From Helicoverpa zea (lineage: Eukaryota > Arthropoda > Insecta > Lepidoptera > Noctuidae): a DNA stretch of 64,000 nucleotides. Below the pieces are notes generated by a model that did no database searches, was not told the DNA's origin, and was given only the letters and a program-made list of their open reading frames with translations. Made by a program: the position numbers and the translations under genes. This document shows positions 24,834 through 36,200 of the stretch, one piece after another (within the stretch, counting starts at the first letter, position 1; each line of letters opens with the position of its first letter). The stretch spans positions 8,178,501 through 8,242,500 of the forward strand of contig NC_061469.1 of the NCBI RefSeq assembly GCF_022581195.2, written 5' to 3'.

Positions 24834-26059
24834 AATCGCTGTTTCTATAAATATATTGACGTTTTTATTTTACTGAAACTTTCGACTACTCGTTCGTCAA
24901 AATAAATACATTTTGAATTGTCAAACATTGTTCGTAATCTTTCTTGATTCTTGATTCTGCTTCGATTAGTATTTTTATCCAACTCAATACTATGAATATG
25001 AAACTATTTTGACATAACTAGTAATAGAAGCATCGAAATGATAAGTTTTAGATGGCGAGGGCCCACATTAAGGCGTGAACACATTCGGTGCGCGCTCGTT
25101 GTAATAAGCACATTCCTCAATATGAACTAATGATCGTGAATTAAATAGCGAGAGTGGAGTTTGTTTGAATGAGAACATTTTATACTGAGCATGCCTGTAA
25201 AACTGTTGTATTTTGATTTTGGGAAGTCTAGGTAAAACCAAGGTAATTGAATTATCACCTATATTAGGACTTTAGCTGTTACCCGCGGTTCCATCCGAAT
25301 ATCCAAATAAAAATACGAAACGCTTAAAAAATTGCATTGCAATCACAAATTCCTCATTAAACAACTAGAAACAATTCTAACAATGTAACATAAAACAAAT
25401 CAACAATAACAGCGACATGATTAACTAATGCAATAATAGTGTTCGGTACCAAAGAGCAATTAGATGTAAAGATCGGCACGCACTCGTTGTGACGAACCTG
25501 TTCAATTCTGCCTAATGAGTCCATCAAGTGCTGCAGATAACATACTCGTTTATTTCAGTGGATCCTCTAATCATTAGACAACATTTTGGCTTTTGGGAAA
25601 ATTCGGAAATACTGTATTTGGAGTATGTAGATACACCATAGTTTCTTTTACCCATATGGCACTTTATGGCATCATCCTCAGCCACTTCTTTGATAGTAGG
25701 CAGCTTATACATATTTCACATAATTAGAAATAACTTTCGTAAATACTGACCGACGGCTTCATATAGTCTGTTTCTATTTTCAACGATTTAAAAGAAAAAA
25801 AGTTTCTCAATTTGCGGCTTCGATTGGATTTCTATGCTCCCAATATTAAGTGGTGTACTCCGTTCTAAGAATTAGAAAATCCGTTTCTGCCACTGAAAGC
25901 TCGCGCCCTGAAAGAATATATCACGCATCCGAAAAGTGGCTTTCATATTGTTAGTGAGAAAACATGATAAACTAGCTTCCGCAAGCAGTTTCAACCGCGT
26001 TCCATAGGCACCGTGCACCCGTGCAAAAATATAAATGGGCTATATGTGAAGTGCATAAG

Positions 26060-26197
26060 TGAAGTGCTACTAACATAGTTTTAAGTTTTTATTTACTAAC
26101 AATTTTGTATATCATATTATGTATGCTAGTTTTAAGGTATTTATCTATGGGCCTTTGATGCCTGAGAATAAAGATGATTTGATTTGATTTGATTTGA
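26060..26197 (+). mobile_element. LINE-type 3' end with (GATTT)n tail
   Basis: GGGCCTTTGATGCCTGAGAA followed by TAAAGATGATTTGATTTG gives a short pentanucleotide tail at about 26174-26197. The upstream part is degenerate and its start is uncertain. The ending resembles the terminus of several lepidopteran non-LTR elements. Confidence 0.5.
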
Positions 26198-29100
26198 TTA
26201 TATAACACTTAAAGTTACAAATTGGTCCAGTAATCATCTTCAGGTTTATAATATTGGTACGTATAGATATATGAGAGATCGATATTTCGATACACTTTAA
26301 TACACAGAAGCTTGTTTACCTAGTTACAATAAGGCACCAAGAATTTCTCAAACCGGTTCAATGTCGGACGTATTTCCCGCGCATTTTCTTTATTTACAAA
26401 GGAATTTATATTGGTTCACGGACTTTACCATACAGTCGGAATTAGCTACCAGATGTTGTTTTATTTGACCTCTCGTTTTGTTTGATTGTTGGGTTTTATA
26501 ATCTTAGCTTCATTGATGTGTCACCTGGCCGCCGGATTTCCATATTGTGGAGTGACCTCGGAAGATGATAATTTTTACTTTCAATCATAAATGACGCTGG
26601 GTTGATCCTTCATTTCTAGTGATCAACAGATGATTTTATAAGATTTTAATGCTTATTGAAATACTATACTATAACTTCTCGCAAGATCCTCATGATATAA
26701 TATATTGCTACGATGAAAGTATTGTGTCAACCAGGATTCCATATTTTTAGATAAATCGAATTAGCTTACTGCCGTAAAAGTTGACCAATTTGTGATTTTC
26801 GGATGATTCATTTAAAACCACGTTATTTGCACTAAATGCGTAACCTTAAGTTTTGGATAACCCGTCAGCAATGCGTGACTTTTTTTACTTATTCACTTTC
26901 AAGTGTTAATTCCAATGATTTGAATGTTTTGTCACCTGCTTAAGTTTTTTACTTTTATGATATTGGAGGTTATAGAAAAACGCTTTAAGGTCAATGGGCT
27001 AGGTCGAGGCCGATTTTATATATGTATAAATATTTATAGAAAACGAGAAATTATATTTTTAACTAATACCGATGGTTTGTTTCTCTTATTTCGTCAAAGA
27101 GTAGATGACAGGAGAGTTTACTTTAAGAATTTAGTCTAATAATGTTATATTATTTTTGACATTCATTGGAATTAAGATTGAATGAATGATTTCTAGTTTA
27201 CGTTTATTGTTAAAACAAATTGTGTTAGGTACGTAAAATTATTAATAATTTTGTCATTTAATTTGACATTTATAACGGGAAACTAGTAACTGCATATTAA
27301 ATCGAAATAATAATAATAATTAACGATATTTTCCGCACATTATGTTGACGGATATCGCATTAATTCCTTAATTACTTTTAAATGGCTGCCAGTTATTACA
27401 AACTGGGTATTTTGTGAACTGGTTCAAGAACCCAATTTGCAAAAACTTCAAAGAAAATTCCTATAATTGTATTCCTATAATTCCTATAATATATGGAAGT
27501 GATGATTATGTAGTAGTATTCCAGTTTTTACACTAGCTCTTTGACCGATTTTAAAGATATGATTTTTATACAAAACCGGTATTGGTGTTTATGCTGTTTC
27601 TCTTTGCTAAAAATAGTTTCGCCGTCTATAACAGCATTAATTATGAGAGTTCGTATAATATACATAGTATCTATTGGTGAATAGTACGTCTACAAGGAAG
27701 GAATTGGGACTGTACCCAAATACGGAATCTATACATAGTTTAGATTAAGTTGTTTAGTTTATTCAAACTGCTTACAGACGCTCTTGAAGTAACCTTTGAC
27801 CATATAATCTTTAAGTCCGAACTTAGAGGTTTCTACTTCCTGAAAACCCCAAAATATCATTCTCACGAACTTCAAGACACAGAGCTGGCGAGAAACGATT
27901 GCGTTATATTTATTTCCCCATAACAGTTCTCTTGATAAATTCTAAAATCAAGCTCACATTTTTACATATTTTGCAAAAAATCACGAGAACAATATCTCGA
28001 AAGTCTAAGGCTCAACTTCAATAATCAATCAATCTGTATGATCTTCGCAACTCAAAGGTTAAAACCGTCAAACAAAATATAATCGAAAGATCGAAAAGCA
28101 AGCACACTCCGTGAGTAACCCTTCCTCTTCGACCGCGCCTAACCCGCAGTTTGCGGCTCCACGATGCCTATGTACCATCGCTTCCGTAAATAGTAAAACC
28201 ACATTTACACTATTAACGTTTTTATGATTCCAAGTGCCGTTACACTGTGATTTTTTCAGTTAGGCTGCAGCGCGGGAGTGAGAAAACATGGTTATATATT
28301 TTCATTATTTCGGAAAAAAATACATTTAATTTACCCATGCATATGATAATGCTATCCATTTCTAACAGTTTTAGGATTTTAATAATATTTTAAATACCAT
28401 TTCTTTGTTTTTTTTTTTAGTGTCATGAGATCGGAATACAAACGACATGCTAATTTTTAGGCAAGCACACTTCATAAGATACAATTGCATCATCTGTTTA
28501 ACACAAATTGCAGCCATTACAGCGATATCAAAAGTAGAATATAGAACTTTGGACGATTGATGAAGACTTTTTATTTTAATCTAATCAGACAGGTTTTCCC
28601 ACGTGGGTTTCGACAAAGAATTCACCAAGTCATTGTGTATTCGATTGGACTTTGTCAACTAGATTTCTCAACCTAAAGCAATAAGTTTACTATCGAATTG
28701 ATGATTCATTATGACAACCAATCGTGATAATGTCTGTCTTAATATCGATTACCCATATAATCGATAGAAAAACGTCGACATATGGGTTTATGTCAAATCA
28801 TTACATCGTACAATAGATGAACATACAGTACCGTACTACAAATTGTGTACGACATAAAATCGGTTGTGTATTGACGTATTCATTACATTTAGTTAGAGTT
28901 ATATAAATAACGGTTTTCCTCGTCCAATCTAATATTTTTTACAGTGAAGCGTAACAATTAGTAGCCGACTAGCCGTGTGATGTGATAAGTCAATTTATTT
29001 TGCTTGTTTATCCGGTAGTTATCACTTCATAGAAGTGGAGTATTAAAATGGAAGAGGACAACTTTATTTTCGGGAATATAGGGAATCACTTTTAACAGAC

Positions 29101-29886
29101 GTTTTATTGAGGAATGGGCTAAATTATACCATTAGACCGTAACTCCTAACCTATTCTGTACAGTGTATAGAATGGCTCTGCCAACGATGGTAATAAATAA
29201 AAATATACAATAAAATAACTGAGAAAGACGGCTCAAAAAGAACTTTCAATTCTATGCTATTAAAAAGGAACTTTTAGCATCTACATAAAAAAAAATAATA
29301 GAAATAAGTCAAATTAGTAGGTTATTGTAACGTCACCCCAAATTAGAACCAGGGTAGGAAGAAATCAAACCGTTTTACCATTTTATATAGTAAGTGATGT
29401 ATGTGATAAATTAATGACGCATTTAAATGCACTAGAAACCCCGTGTGACGTCAGGTCTAGTCTAGAATAGTTGCAAACTACGATGACATAACTCCGGTAT
29501 GATGATCACCATAACATGTAATTGTTCAAGGAAAAGATATCATAATGATGACACGCATAGAAATCAATCAGAAATGTATACAGACGGACCTTACCGATTC
29601 TACGTTATGATAATTTTTAGACATAGTAAGTAGTTGTAATACGTATAAAACGACTTAGGTCTTTTGTTATGTTACGCAAAAAGTAGTTTATTTCTTTGAA
29701 ATGTGGACTATGTTCATTTTGTATACTTTTAAAATATAAGCCCACTGTAATTCCCAAAATCACTCCGAAATAACTCTATGTCACCACTATGGCTTCATTC
29801 TCTTTAGCTGTGCATCTCTATACATTATTCTTTATCATGTAATCAGTCAAACCTCACCCCACTTATCAGCTCCCCTTTGTCGACAG

Positions 29887-30126
29887 TAAGAACGGGCAGT
29901 CCAGACTACATGTGTTCAATGCTGCCACAGCACTGGCGGTCCAACAAGACCTTACCCGGCGGCTTCAAGGTGGTGGCTCTAGGAGAGGTGCTGGACGGCA
30001 CTCTGGTCACCGTCAGGGCTGGCAACGATGAGAACTGTTCCGCGGAACTCAGGAACAACTCCGCGGTCATGAAGAATAGGGTTGCCAAGTTTAATGACTT
30101 GAGGTTCGTCGGGAGGAGTGGGAGAG
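29887..30126 (+). CDS. Runx transcription factor, coding exon 2 (first two thirds of Runt domain)
   Basis: Encodes residues 38-117 plus one base of codon 118. Translation starts in RTGSPDYMCSMLPQHW and passes through RSNKTLP (55-61), FKVVALGEV, VRAGNDENC (80-88), ELRN, and ends FNDLRFVGRSGR. These are hallmark Runt-domain strings. Residues equivalent to the DNA contacts of human RUNX1 (numbering offset 25) are all present: R55, K58, R110, R114 and R117. The only eye-catching change is Gly-Gly at 62-63 (TLPGGF), where most family members have a residue plus Ala (TLPxAF). The acceptor is GTCGACAG and the donor is AGAG|GTAAGT, and the split codon gives Gly of the GRGK motif. The open frame that continues past the donor is intron. 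Confidence 0.97.
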
Positions 30127-30413
30127 GTAAGTTGCTATTTTTCTTAAATCGAATTTTAGATGGAATAATACTTATGCCGTTTCACCGATTTCAAATTATC
30201 ATAGAAGTTGTTCTTCTTTGGTCTTCCCTAAATGAGGTGATTTACAGTACCCTGCTGATCATGATAACCGATATTCCCACTTAACACACTTTTCAAGGCA
30301 ATCGAAAAGTTTGTCTATCGTATTCTATGTACAATTGATAACTGTACTGGGATTCTATAAAACTCGATCAACAACTCGCATTTCACTTCGATTCGTAATG
30401 TCATTTCATACTT

Positions 30414-30441
30414 TAGGGGAGGTAGGGGAGGGATGGGCACT
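30414..30441. repeat. Inner terminal inverted repeat, left
   Basis: TAGGGGAGGTAGGGGAGGG followed by ATGGGCACT. It matches, inverted and with few differences, 32701-32729. Confidence 0.75.
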
Positions 30442-30830
30442 TTTTCACAATTTATTGCATAAAAAATCAGATTTTACAGATCATTATCAACTTTTATTGC
30501 CATTTCTTATATTCGGCTAGATATAATGAAGGAGCTTTCCTAAAAATTACAATCAGTTTCAACATTACGAGATATTTAAACGGTTTTATTTAGCTCACCC
30601 CGTTTGTTTTATTATTTATTCTTGGATCAAATTTAGTAATTCAAATTTCACCCTCTTCCTGTCAACCGATTGGTCTGAAATTTTGTATACACCTTTAATT
30701 AAATCCAATATGGCCGCCGGCACAAAATGGCACAGCCCCCTCAATATGGGTATCAAATGAAAGGGCTACACAAGTAGAATACTGTCAGCAACCCCAGCGG
30801 GGCGCAACAGGGCCAAGGCCTGCCTGCACG

Positions 30831-30900
30831 TCGATTCTATAAAATTCGAACAACAACTCGCATTTCACTTCGCTATTCACTCTCACTTCGCATTCGATTC
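30831..30900. repeat. Outer terminal inverted repeat, left (second copy)
   Basis: TCGATTCTATAAAATTCGAA continues into three CACTTCG-containing subrepeats. It is inverted with respect to 33172-33226 and direct with respect to 30351-30395. Confidence 0.75.
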
Positions 30901-31411
30901 AGAACGACCTTGATTTTGCATTCTGTAAACATCACCTAATCACTTGCGAAGTGAAGTGAGCTCGACATCGACCAATGCTGTGCTAGTGACTTCCCCACTC
31001 GACAAAATGTCAACCGAGATTAATCAGTTTTTAATTTTATCAGTTTTGACACAGAATTTTAGCTAAATATGATGTTTTAGTTATAATTTGTTATTGTAAG
31101 GAATTTGAGGCAGCTTTTAAGTATAAAATAAACGGAAATCTCTAAATTCGTGCTGTGAATATAATCTATGCTTACCCTACGAAAAAAAATACAGACAGCG
31201 CCAATACCATTATTAATCTGTGGACAATATTTTCTTCTCTTCTGTCATAGAGGAAAGTAATATATCGGGTATCTTCTGTCTTCATATTGTGTTTAAGCTT
31301 GTTTGTTTTCGCCGGTTTTCGCCGTAATTGTGATAAAATCATGAAGTAATTTTATATTTCTTGTTATAAAGTTAAAAATAATATTAATTAAAGAAGTGTT
31401 TATTTTATTAA

Positions 31412-31546
31412 TCCAACAATAATTTCAGTCCAAATGACAGGTCGTCTCACCCTTCGTCGGCTCAGGTTGAAACTCTGGTTGAGTTTATGGAGCAAAACCC
31501 TGGCCTGGCGAAGGGTTTCGTGAGAACGCAAAAAAAATGTAATACC
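31412..31546 (+). pseudogene. MYB/SANT-like (Zeste-like) protein fragment of a Harbinger element
   Basis: Translating from 31430 gives PNDRSSHPSSAQVETLVEFM, then EQNPGLAKGFVRT, then frame-derived residues to a stop near 31546. The pattern (A)QVETLVEFMEQNP-LAKG is the start of the MYB/SANT-like regulatory domain found in Zeste-type proteins and in the second gene of PIF/Harbinger transposons, where it is thought to bind element ends and partner the transposase. TTTCAG just upstream could be a splice acceptor. After FVRT the domain breaks off (expected about 50 further residues), so it is a truncated remnant. It faces the transposase exon at 31768-32025. The minus-strand frame across this segment is a shadow. 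Confidence 0.6.
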
Positions 31547-31767
31547 TACTTTATCTGGATTTAGTGAAAACAAAATTGAGACCAATTTGGTTATTTTCAT
31601 GCTTAAGAGAATACCAATATTATAACTGAAGTACAGAGGCTTTTGAAAACATATCAGCTGGCGGGGAAACCACATAAAGGGAATACTCCTTATTAAGAAC
31701 TAAGTGTTTTTCTTATTATTGTGTGCTTGATTACAATTTTTCAACTATAAACTGTGTCAATACTTAC

Positions 31768-32025
31768 TTTTACACGAGTTGTAAGTCCTTTGCCTCGACG
31801 TTTTGTGGGCTTTATCAGGGGCAGTAAATCAGACTCCAGTTGGTCAATTAGCTCCTTTGACAATCTATATATGCTCACATAGTCATCATCGCGAGTTAAT
31901 AAAGGTAAACTACGAATTCTAGCAGATTGTTGACGCTTTTCTAAATTATCTAAAGCATGAGCTTCTTCTAATAAAGATTTAAGCAAAAACATTCTAGCCA
32001 TCGTTAAATGTAGGCACTTAATCAC
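31768..32025 (-). pseudogene. Harbinger (HARBI1-like) transposase, isolated first exon
   Basis: Encodes 86 residues from an ATG at 32025, ending at AAA|GTAAGT, a good phase-0 donor. The run YVSIYRLSKELIDQLESDLL followed by PLIKPTKRRGKGLTTRVKV matches the N-terminal region of HARBI1/PIF transposases (F/YRLSKE...L...L.P...R.RG...KVL). The DDE nuclease domain should follow after an intron. No such exon was seen downstream on the minus strand; instead the sequence runs into the MYB-like remnant. I read it as an internally deleted element: the exon is intact but cannot make an active transposase. Confidence 0.65.
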
Positions 32026-32642
32026 TTTAAAACACTTAGAACTTTATTTAAACACTATTTTAAATATAATAGTCTCTAGATCAAGTTGGCAACGGTACCT
32101 GAAACAAGATTCTATAAAGGATTTTTCGCGCAGATTTATAACCTCACAAATTTTCACTGACGAAGAAAAGCCTCCCTACCATAGAGAGCATTGGACACTT
32201 TTGACTTAGTTTATGAAAAAAAAATCGGTAAAAAAACTTTTAAGTTAAACGGTTTTATCTTATGTGCACTGAAAACTAGAAAATAAAAAATAGTTACTTA
32301 CCTGTCAACCTACGTAGGTGGTCCCGGTCATATTAGACTAAAATAAAAACGTGGGGCCCATTAACTATTGCTGTAGTACTCTCTTCTAAAGGTATAATAG
32401 GTGTGGATTGCATCGACTTACTATAATTGTAACTGGAGATTTTGACAATCAATAATTAATAATAGAAAATACACATACCTTTCATTAGTTTTCTCTTTAT
32501 AACGATCCGAAACCGCAACAAAATATTTAAGTACTTTTACGAGTGTTTGTTCTTGACAACTCACAGAAATGACAGATAGTCTATGGATGAACACCGTTAC
32601 CAGTCGGTAACGTAAACTACCCAATTAAAAAAAAACAAAACT

Positions 32643-32693
32643 ATGATCAGAAATCAGAATAAAAGGACCCCCCTTTTATTCTGATTTGATCAT
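32643..32693. repeat. Hairpin next to inner right inverted repeat
   Basis: ATGATCAGAAATCAGAATAA(AAGG) pairs with CCTTTTATTCTGATTTGATC(AT) with a 2-nt bulge and a short C-rich loop. It is only 8 bp from the inner right terminal repeat, so it is probably a subterminal hairpin of that element. Confidence 0.6.
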
Positions 32694-32700
32694 GTCTCCC

Positions 32701-32729
32701 AACTGCCCATCTCTCCCCTACCTCCCCTA
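32701..32729. repeat. Inner terminal inverted repeat, right
   Basis: AACTGCCCATCTCTCCCC followed by TACCTCCCCTA is the reverse-complement partner of 30414-30441. Confidence 0.75.
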
Positions 32730-32846
32730 TAGATAGACAGATTTTGACAAATCTGTCAAAATCTCGACTTTGATTTAGTTCAACTTGTCAACACGCTCGA
32801 TAGTGAAGCGCTAGTGTAGTTTGACAATGTCAATCACGAAACTTTA

Positions 32847-33166
32847 AGGTAGAATTCCGTGGGTCGCGATTGTCGCAGCCGCGCGCGACAAAAGTCAACC
32901 TATGAAAATGTATGGCACCGCTGCCGAGGGCTGCGACAGTCGCGCGCGGACGACGAATTTCGTGAGCCGCTCGCGGTCGTACGCTTCTCAACATGGTCTA
33001 GCGCTTAATAACATCTATAGAATTTTAGTAAAACCAGAATTAAATTTTTGACAATGCCGCGAGCAGCTTACGAAATTCTTCGGCCGCGCGCGACTGTCAC
33101 GGGCCTCGACAACGGTGCCATACATTTTCAAAGGTTGACTATTGTCGCGTCCACGGAATTCTACCT
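32847..33166. mobile_element. Palindromic MITE with TTA duplication (AGGTAGAATTCCGTGG termini)
   Basis: A 320-bp foldback. The left arm runs from AGGTAGAATTCCGTGGG (from 32847) through a CG-rich body to about 32963. The right arm starts near 33053, mirrors it and ends CCACGGAATTCTACCT at 33166. TTA flanks both sides (32844-32846, 33167-33169). Shared internal blocks include GTCAACCTATGAAAATGTAT and its inverted, slightly different partner. The TTA duplication and perfect AGGTAG/CTACCT ends fit PIF/Harbinger-type MITEs. It has inserted just inside the outer right terminal repeat of the composite. Confidence 0.75.
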
Positions 33167-33171
33167 TTAGA

Positions 33172-33226
33172 TCGAAGTCGAAGTGAGAGTGATGTCGAAG
33201 TGAGTTGTGATATTTTATAGAATCGA
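33172..33226. repeat. Outer terminal inverted repeat, right
   Basis: CGAAGTGAGAGTGATGTCGA followed by AGTGAGTTGTGATATTTTATAGAATCGA mirrors 30831-30900 with a few indels. Confidence 0.7.
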
Positions 33227-36200
33227 CATGCTGTAATGTACAACTGATTAGCCATTTACGCATTTAAAGGATCAATCGAGAATTAAGCAAAAAAAACGAT
33301 TTGTGAAGAAAAACCCAGTAACGCACTGTAGGAAATACCGGTCTTATCAAATAGGATCTTAGTAAATCAAATATGCAGGTGTAGTTACTTACATCATTTG
33401 ATTAGCATATTTACCGTTGCAGACTGATCGTCGTATTACAAAACGTGGTCCAATATAGTACCGGCTTTAGTGCTGAATTTCTAAATGCACTTAAGTATAT
33501 ACGGAAACGAAAAAAACATTGAGACAAATAATTATTTTTTAAATTAGATATTTTTTTTTTGTTAAGGGGGGAGATATTTTATAATGAGTTCGTATATTAA
33601 AACTGTTTTTGTCAAGCAGTGACGTGTTTCATTACACCAAGTAAAAAGAACCAAATAAGAATTTTATCCTGCAACTGATAATGAAATGCTACCATCAAAA
33701 GCCTATCTAAACAGTTTACACACAAATCATTACATACCATATATACATACGTAATCATTGACCAGTAACACTGTCCTATAACTATTAGCAGGGGCGCATA
33801 ATAATTGGTTAATCTGGCGCTGAACGTGGGCGACCGCTTTGATTTGCGTACACCGCGCGTCTAATAAATGGATTACTGATTTTATTGTCAGCGTCAACCT
33901 AGCGATTGTTGAGGTTAATACTATTTGATGGCATGTAAAATTCGGTGATTATTTACTGGGTACTTTATAATTATTATGTATGTTTCATATTTTGTTTGGT
34001 AACCGCGTGTTCACGGCAAAGGTTGCAAGTGGTTGGAGTCACATCTGAGCCCTTGAACGAAACCAAACTCCTGATTTATGCAAGGGTTTTGCCGTCGACG
34101 GCAACGTCTAGGAGATCAATTTGTTAATGTGTCATTATCAGGTATTGGGTCATTAATAAGCTTATCATAAAGGGAAAGGGCAAGCTATTTCAGATCTTTG
34201 TTGTTTCCGGATTCCCTCATGATATATTTATTTTTTCAAAGTACACGTTAAGTATTACCTATATAATGTCTGTTGATAAAGTATTACATATTACATTGTG
34301 CACACGACTCGTTAAATACTACGTAATTCTAACCCTTTTTTATTTGATGATTAGCCGCTAAACAATTTTATAACAAGCCTAAGAGTTAATTAACTATCAG
34401 TACCTAAAACAAAATACCGTTTTCACATGAGCTTTTTAACGATAGTTCATTCGCCATACAATGTGCATAGTCTCACACTCCCACCACAGCGTGAATCATT
34501 AACATCTATTATTGTATTATCTAACAGCAACTCTAATTGACAAGCGTAAAGAGATGTGTCACAACTCTCCGTACGATAAGGAAAATCATAGATTTTTTGC
34601 TATCTTAGGGAACGCAATCCGATGTAACTGAACTTGCATTCAAAATATATAAAGTACTACTTTAACTGGAAAGTAACACTATGACTACGGCAATTTAGTT
34701 CAAATGTGGCAGTTATACATCTCACATTCTTAAATCAAAAAGTCTTAAATCTATAATCTCTACGATCAGTGCAGCCGCACTTAGCTGAGCGTGACATGAA
34801 ATTCCCACTCACACAAATATTATGCAATATCAATCTACAATAAAAGCGTGATACAGAACCTCTACATGTTAAAGTTAAACCTGTGTGGGTCAAACTTAGT
34901 AAAAAATGAAGATCTACAATCGTGCAATGAGTTAAAAAACAACATTACGAAATATCCTCGCGTCCGAGAATGCGTGACCTTTGTTGAACCCAAGAAGGTC
35001 CTTGACAACGAGCACCGCTTGAAAACTCGGGCAAATGTTATTTCCCATTTTTTACTAATCATTACACAAAGAAACTAAAATAACCCGACGTCATTAAAAA
35101 AGTTGGAAAATTGAAGAAGGAATGACGCATTGAATCGTTATAACGATGACGACAGCAGCGCGCGCGCCGACCGGTTCTCATTCATCGCACGTCTGTAGTG
35201 TTTATCAAATCACGTCAGGCTGTGGACTTACATCTATTATTGGAATAGATAATTATCACGCGGTGGGTCTCTCATTAATTTATATTGCGTGGTGTGGTCT
35301 GTCATGAGTGACGTGCGATTCTATGTAAACAGTAATGGAATCATTGTAGCTGTTTTTGCAGCTTGTAGGTTAGTGGTACTTGTGGTACGCCTAGGTCTAC
35401 AGATTGGTGGTTAGGCAAAAACTTTTACTGAGAAACTGTTTCTTATTAATTATGGATGCCGATAAAAAATACATAAATTGAATATATTGAAGAGGTTATG
35501 AAATACCCCACGGCTGTTTACCCATAACTGTTACTTAATAACGTGGTAACGATGATCATATAAAAGATTTTTTTTCTATAATATAAAATATAATAATTGT
35601 CTCCGGCTGCATTTCTACATTGGGTGGCAATAGTTACATCCAGCTTTTCACGCTATCAACCAAAACACCACTTCACCAGATCTTTGAAAAGGAGATTCGG
35701 ATTAAGGCCTAAGAGTATCATACTTGAAAACGTGGTGTTGTTTTCCACCAATCTTGGATTAGAAAACAAAAAGTTGTATTCATTTACATAAAAATAATTT
35801 AAATAAGCTTAGTTTACTTAATATTCTAAACATAATAAGGATGGAACGTAAATATAATAATTGCTGAGCAGTAATCGCGTTCAACCCTAAGAATTGTAAT
35901 TGGTTTGCTACTGTCGAATGAATGGAGCCTTTTACGGTAAACATTGCTTAATGCTTAGGAATTCCTAGTCTTTTTTTCAAGACAAAGTAACAGACATGAT
36001 CAAAGATGAAAAAAAAAACTTTTTCCCGCAATCAGTTATTTTTAATACCCGTAGTATTAATCGATTTAGAGGATTTGCATGCGAAAATATGCAAAAATAT
36101 ATATTTAATAATATGAGTTTTTTTTTCTCACCGGTGCTAATCTAGTACGATCATACATACGCATAGCAACAACTAAGAAATACAAAAAATACTGCGTGAA

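Larger units (their letters stand above)
23081..29886 (+). other. Runx intron 1 (6.8 kb)
   Basis: GT-AG intron with donor GTAACA and acceptor CCCCTTTGTCGACAG, phase 1. It contains repeat pieces listed separately (24316-24420, 24774-24833, 26060-26197) and otherwise AT-rich DNA. The less AT-rich patch at 28090-28270 contains CCGCAGTTTGCGG, a small palindrome. No other gene is supported inside it. Confidence 0.8.
30351..33226. mobile_element. Nested DNA-transposon composite, PIF/Harbinger-like
   Basis: Three copies of one terminal sequence occur: GATTCTATAAAACTCG at 30351, GATTCTATAAAATTCG at 30833, and the inverted copy TATTTTATAGAATCGA ending at 33226. Each continues into AACTC(GCATTT)CACTTCG-type repeats. 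Inside lies a second inverted pair, TAGGGGAGGTAGGGGAG (30414-30430, extending to 30441) and its reverse complement ending at 32729. Between them sit a MYB-like fragment (+) and a Harbinger transposase first exon (-). A palindromic MITE (32847-33166) sits between the inner and outer right ends. I infer successive insertions plus internal deletion. No clean target-site duplication was found for the outer or inner pair, so exact ends are uncertain. Confidence 0.6.

Noticed and set aside
30127..30284. Open frame continuing from Runx exon 2
   Set aside because: A consensus GTAAGT donor falls exactly at the conserved GRG|K boundary, and exon 3 supplies the expected next residues. The extension is intron.
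31400..31675. 91-aa minus-strand frame
   Set aside because: It is the antisense shadow of the MYB-like fragment, with no domain of its own.
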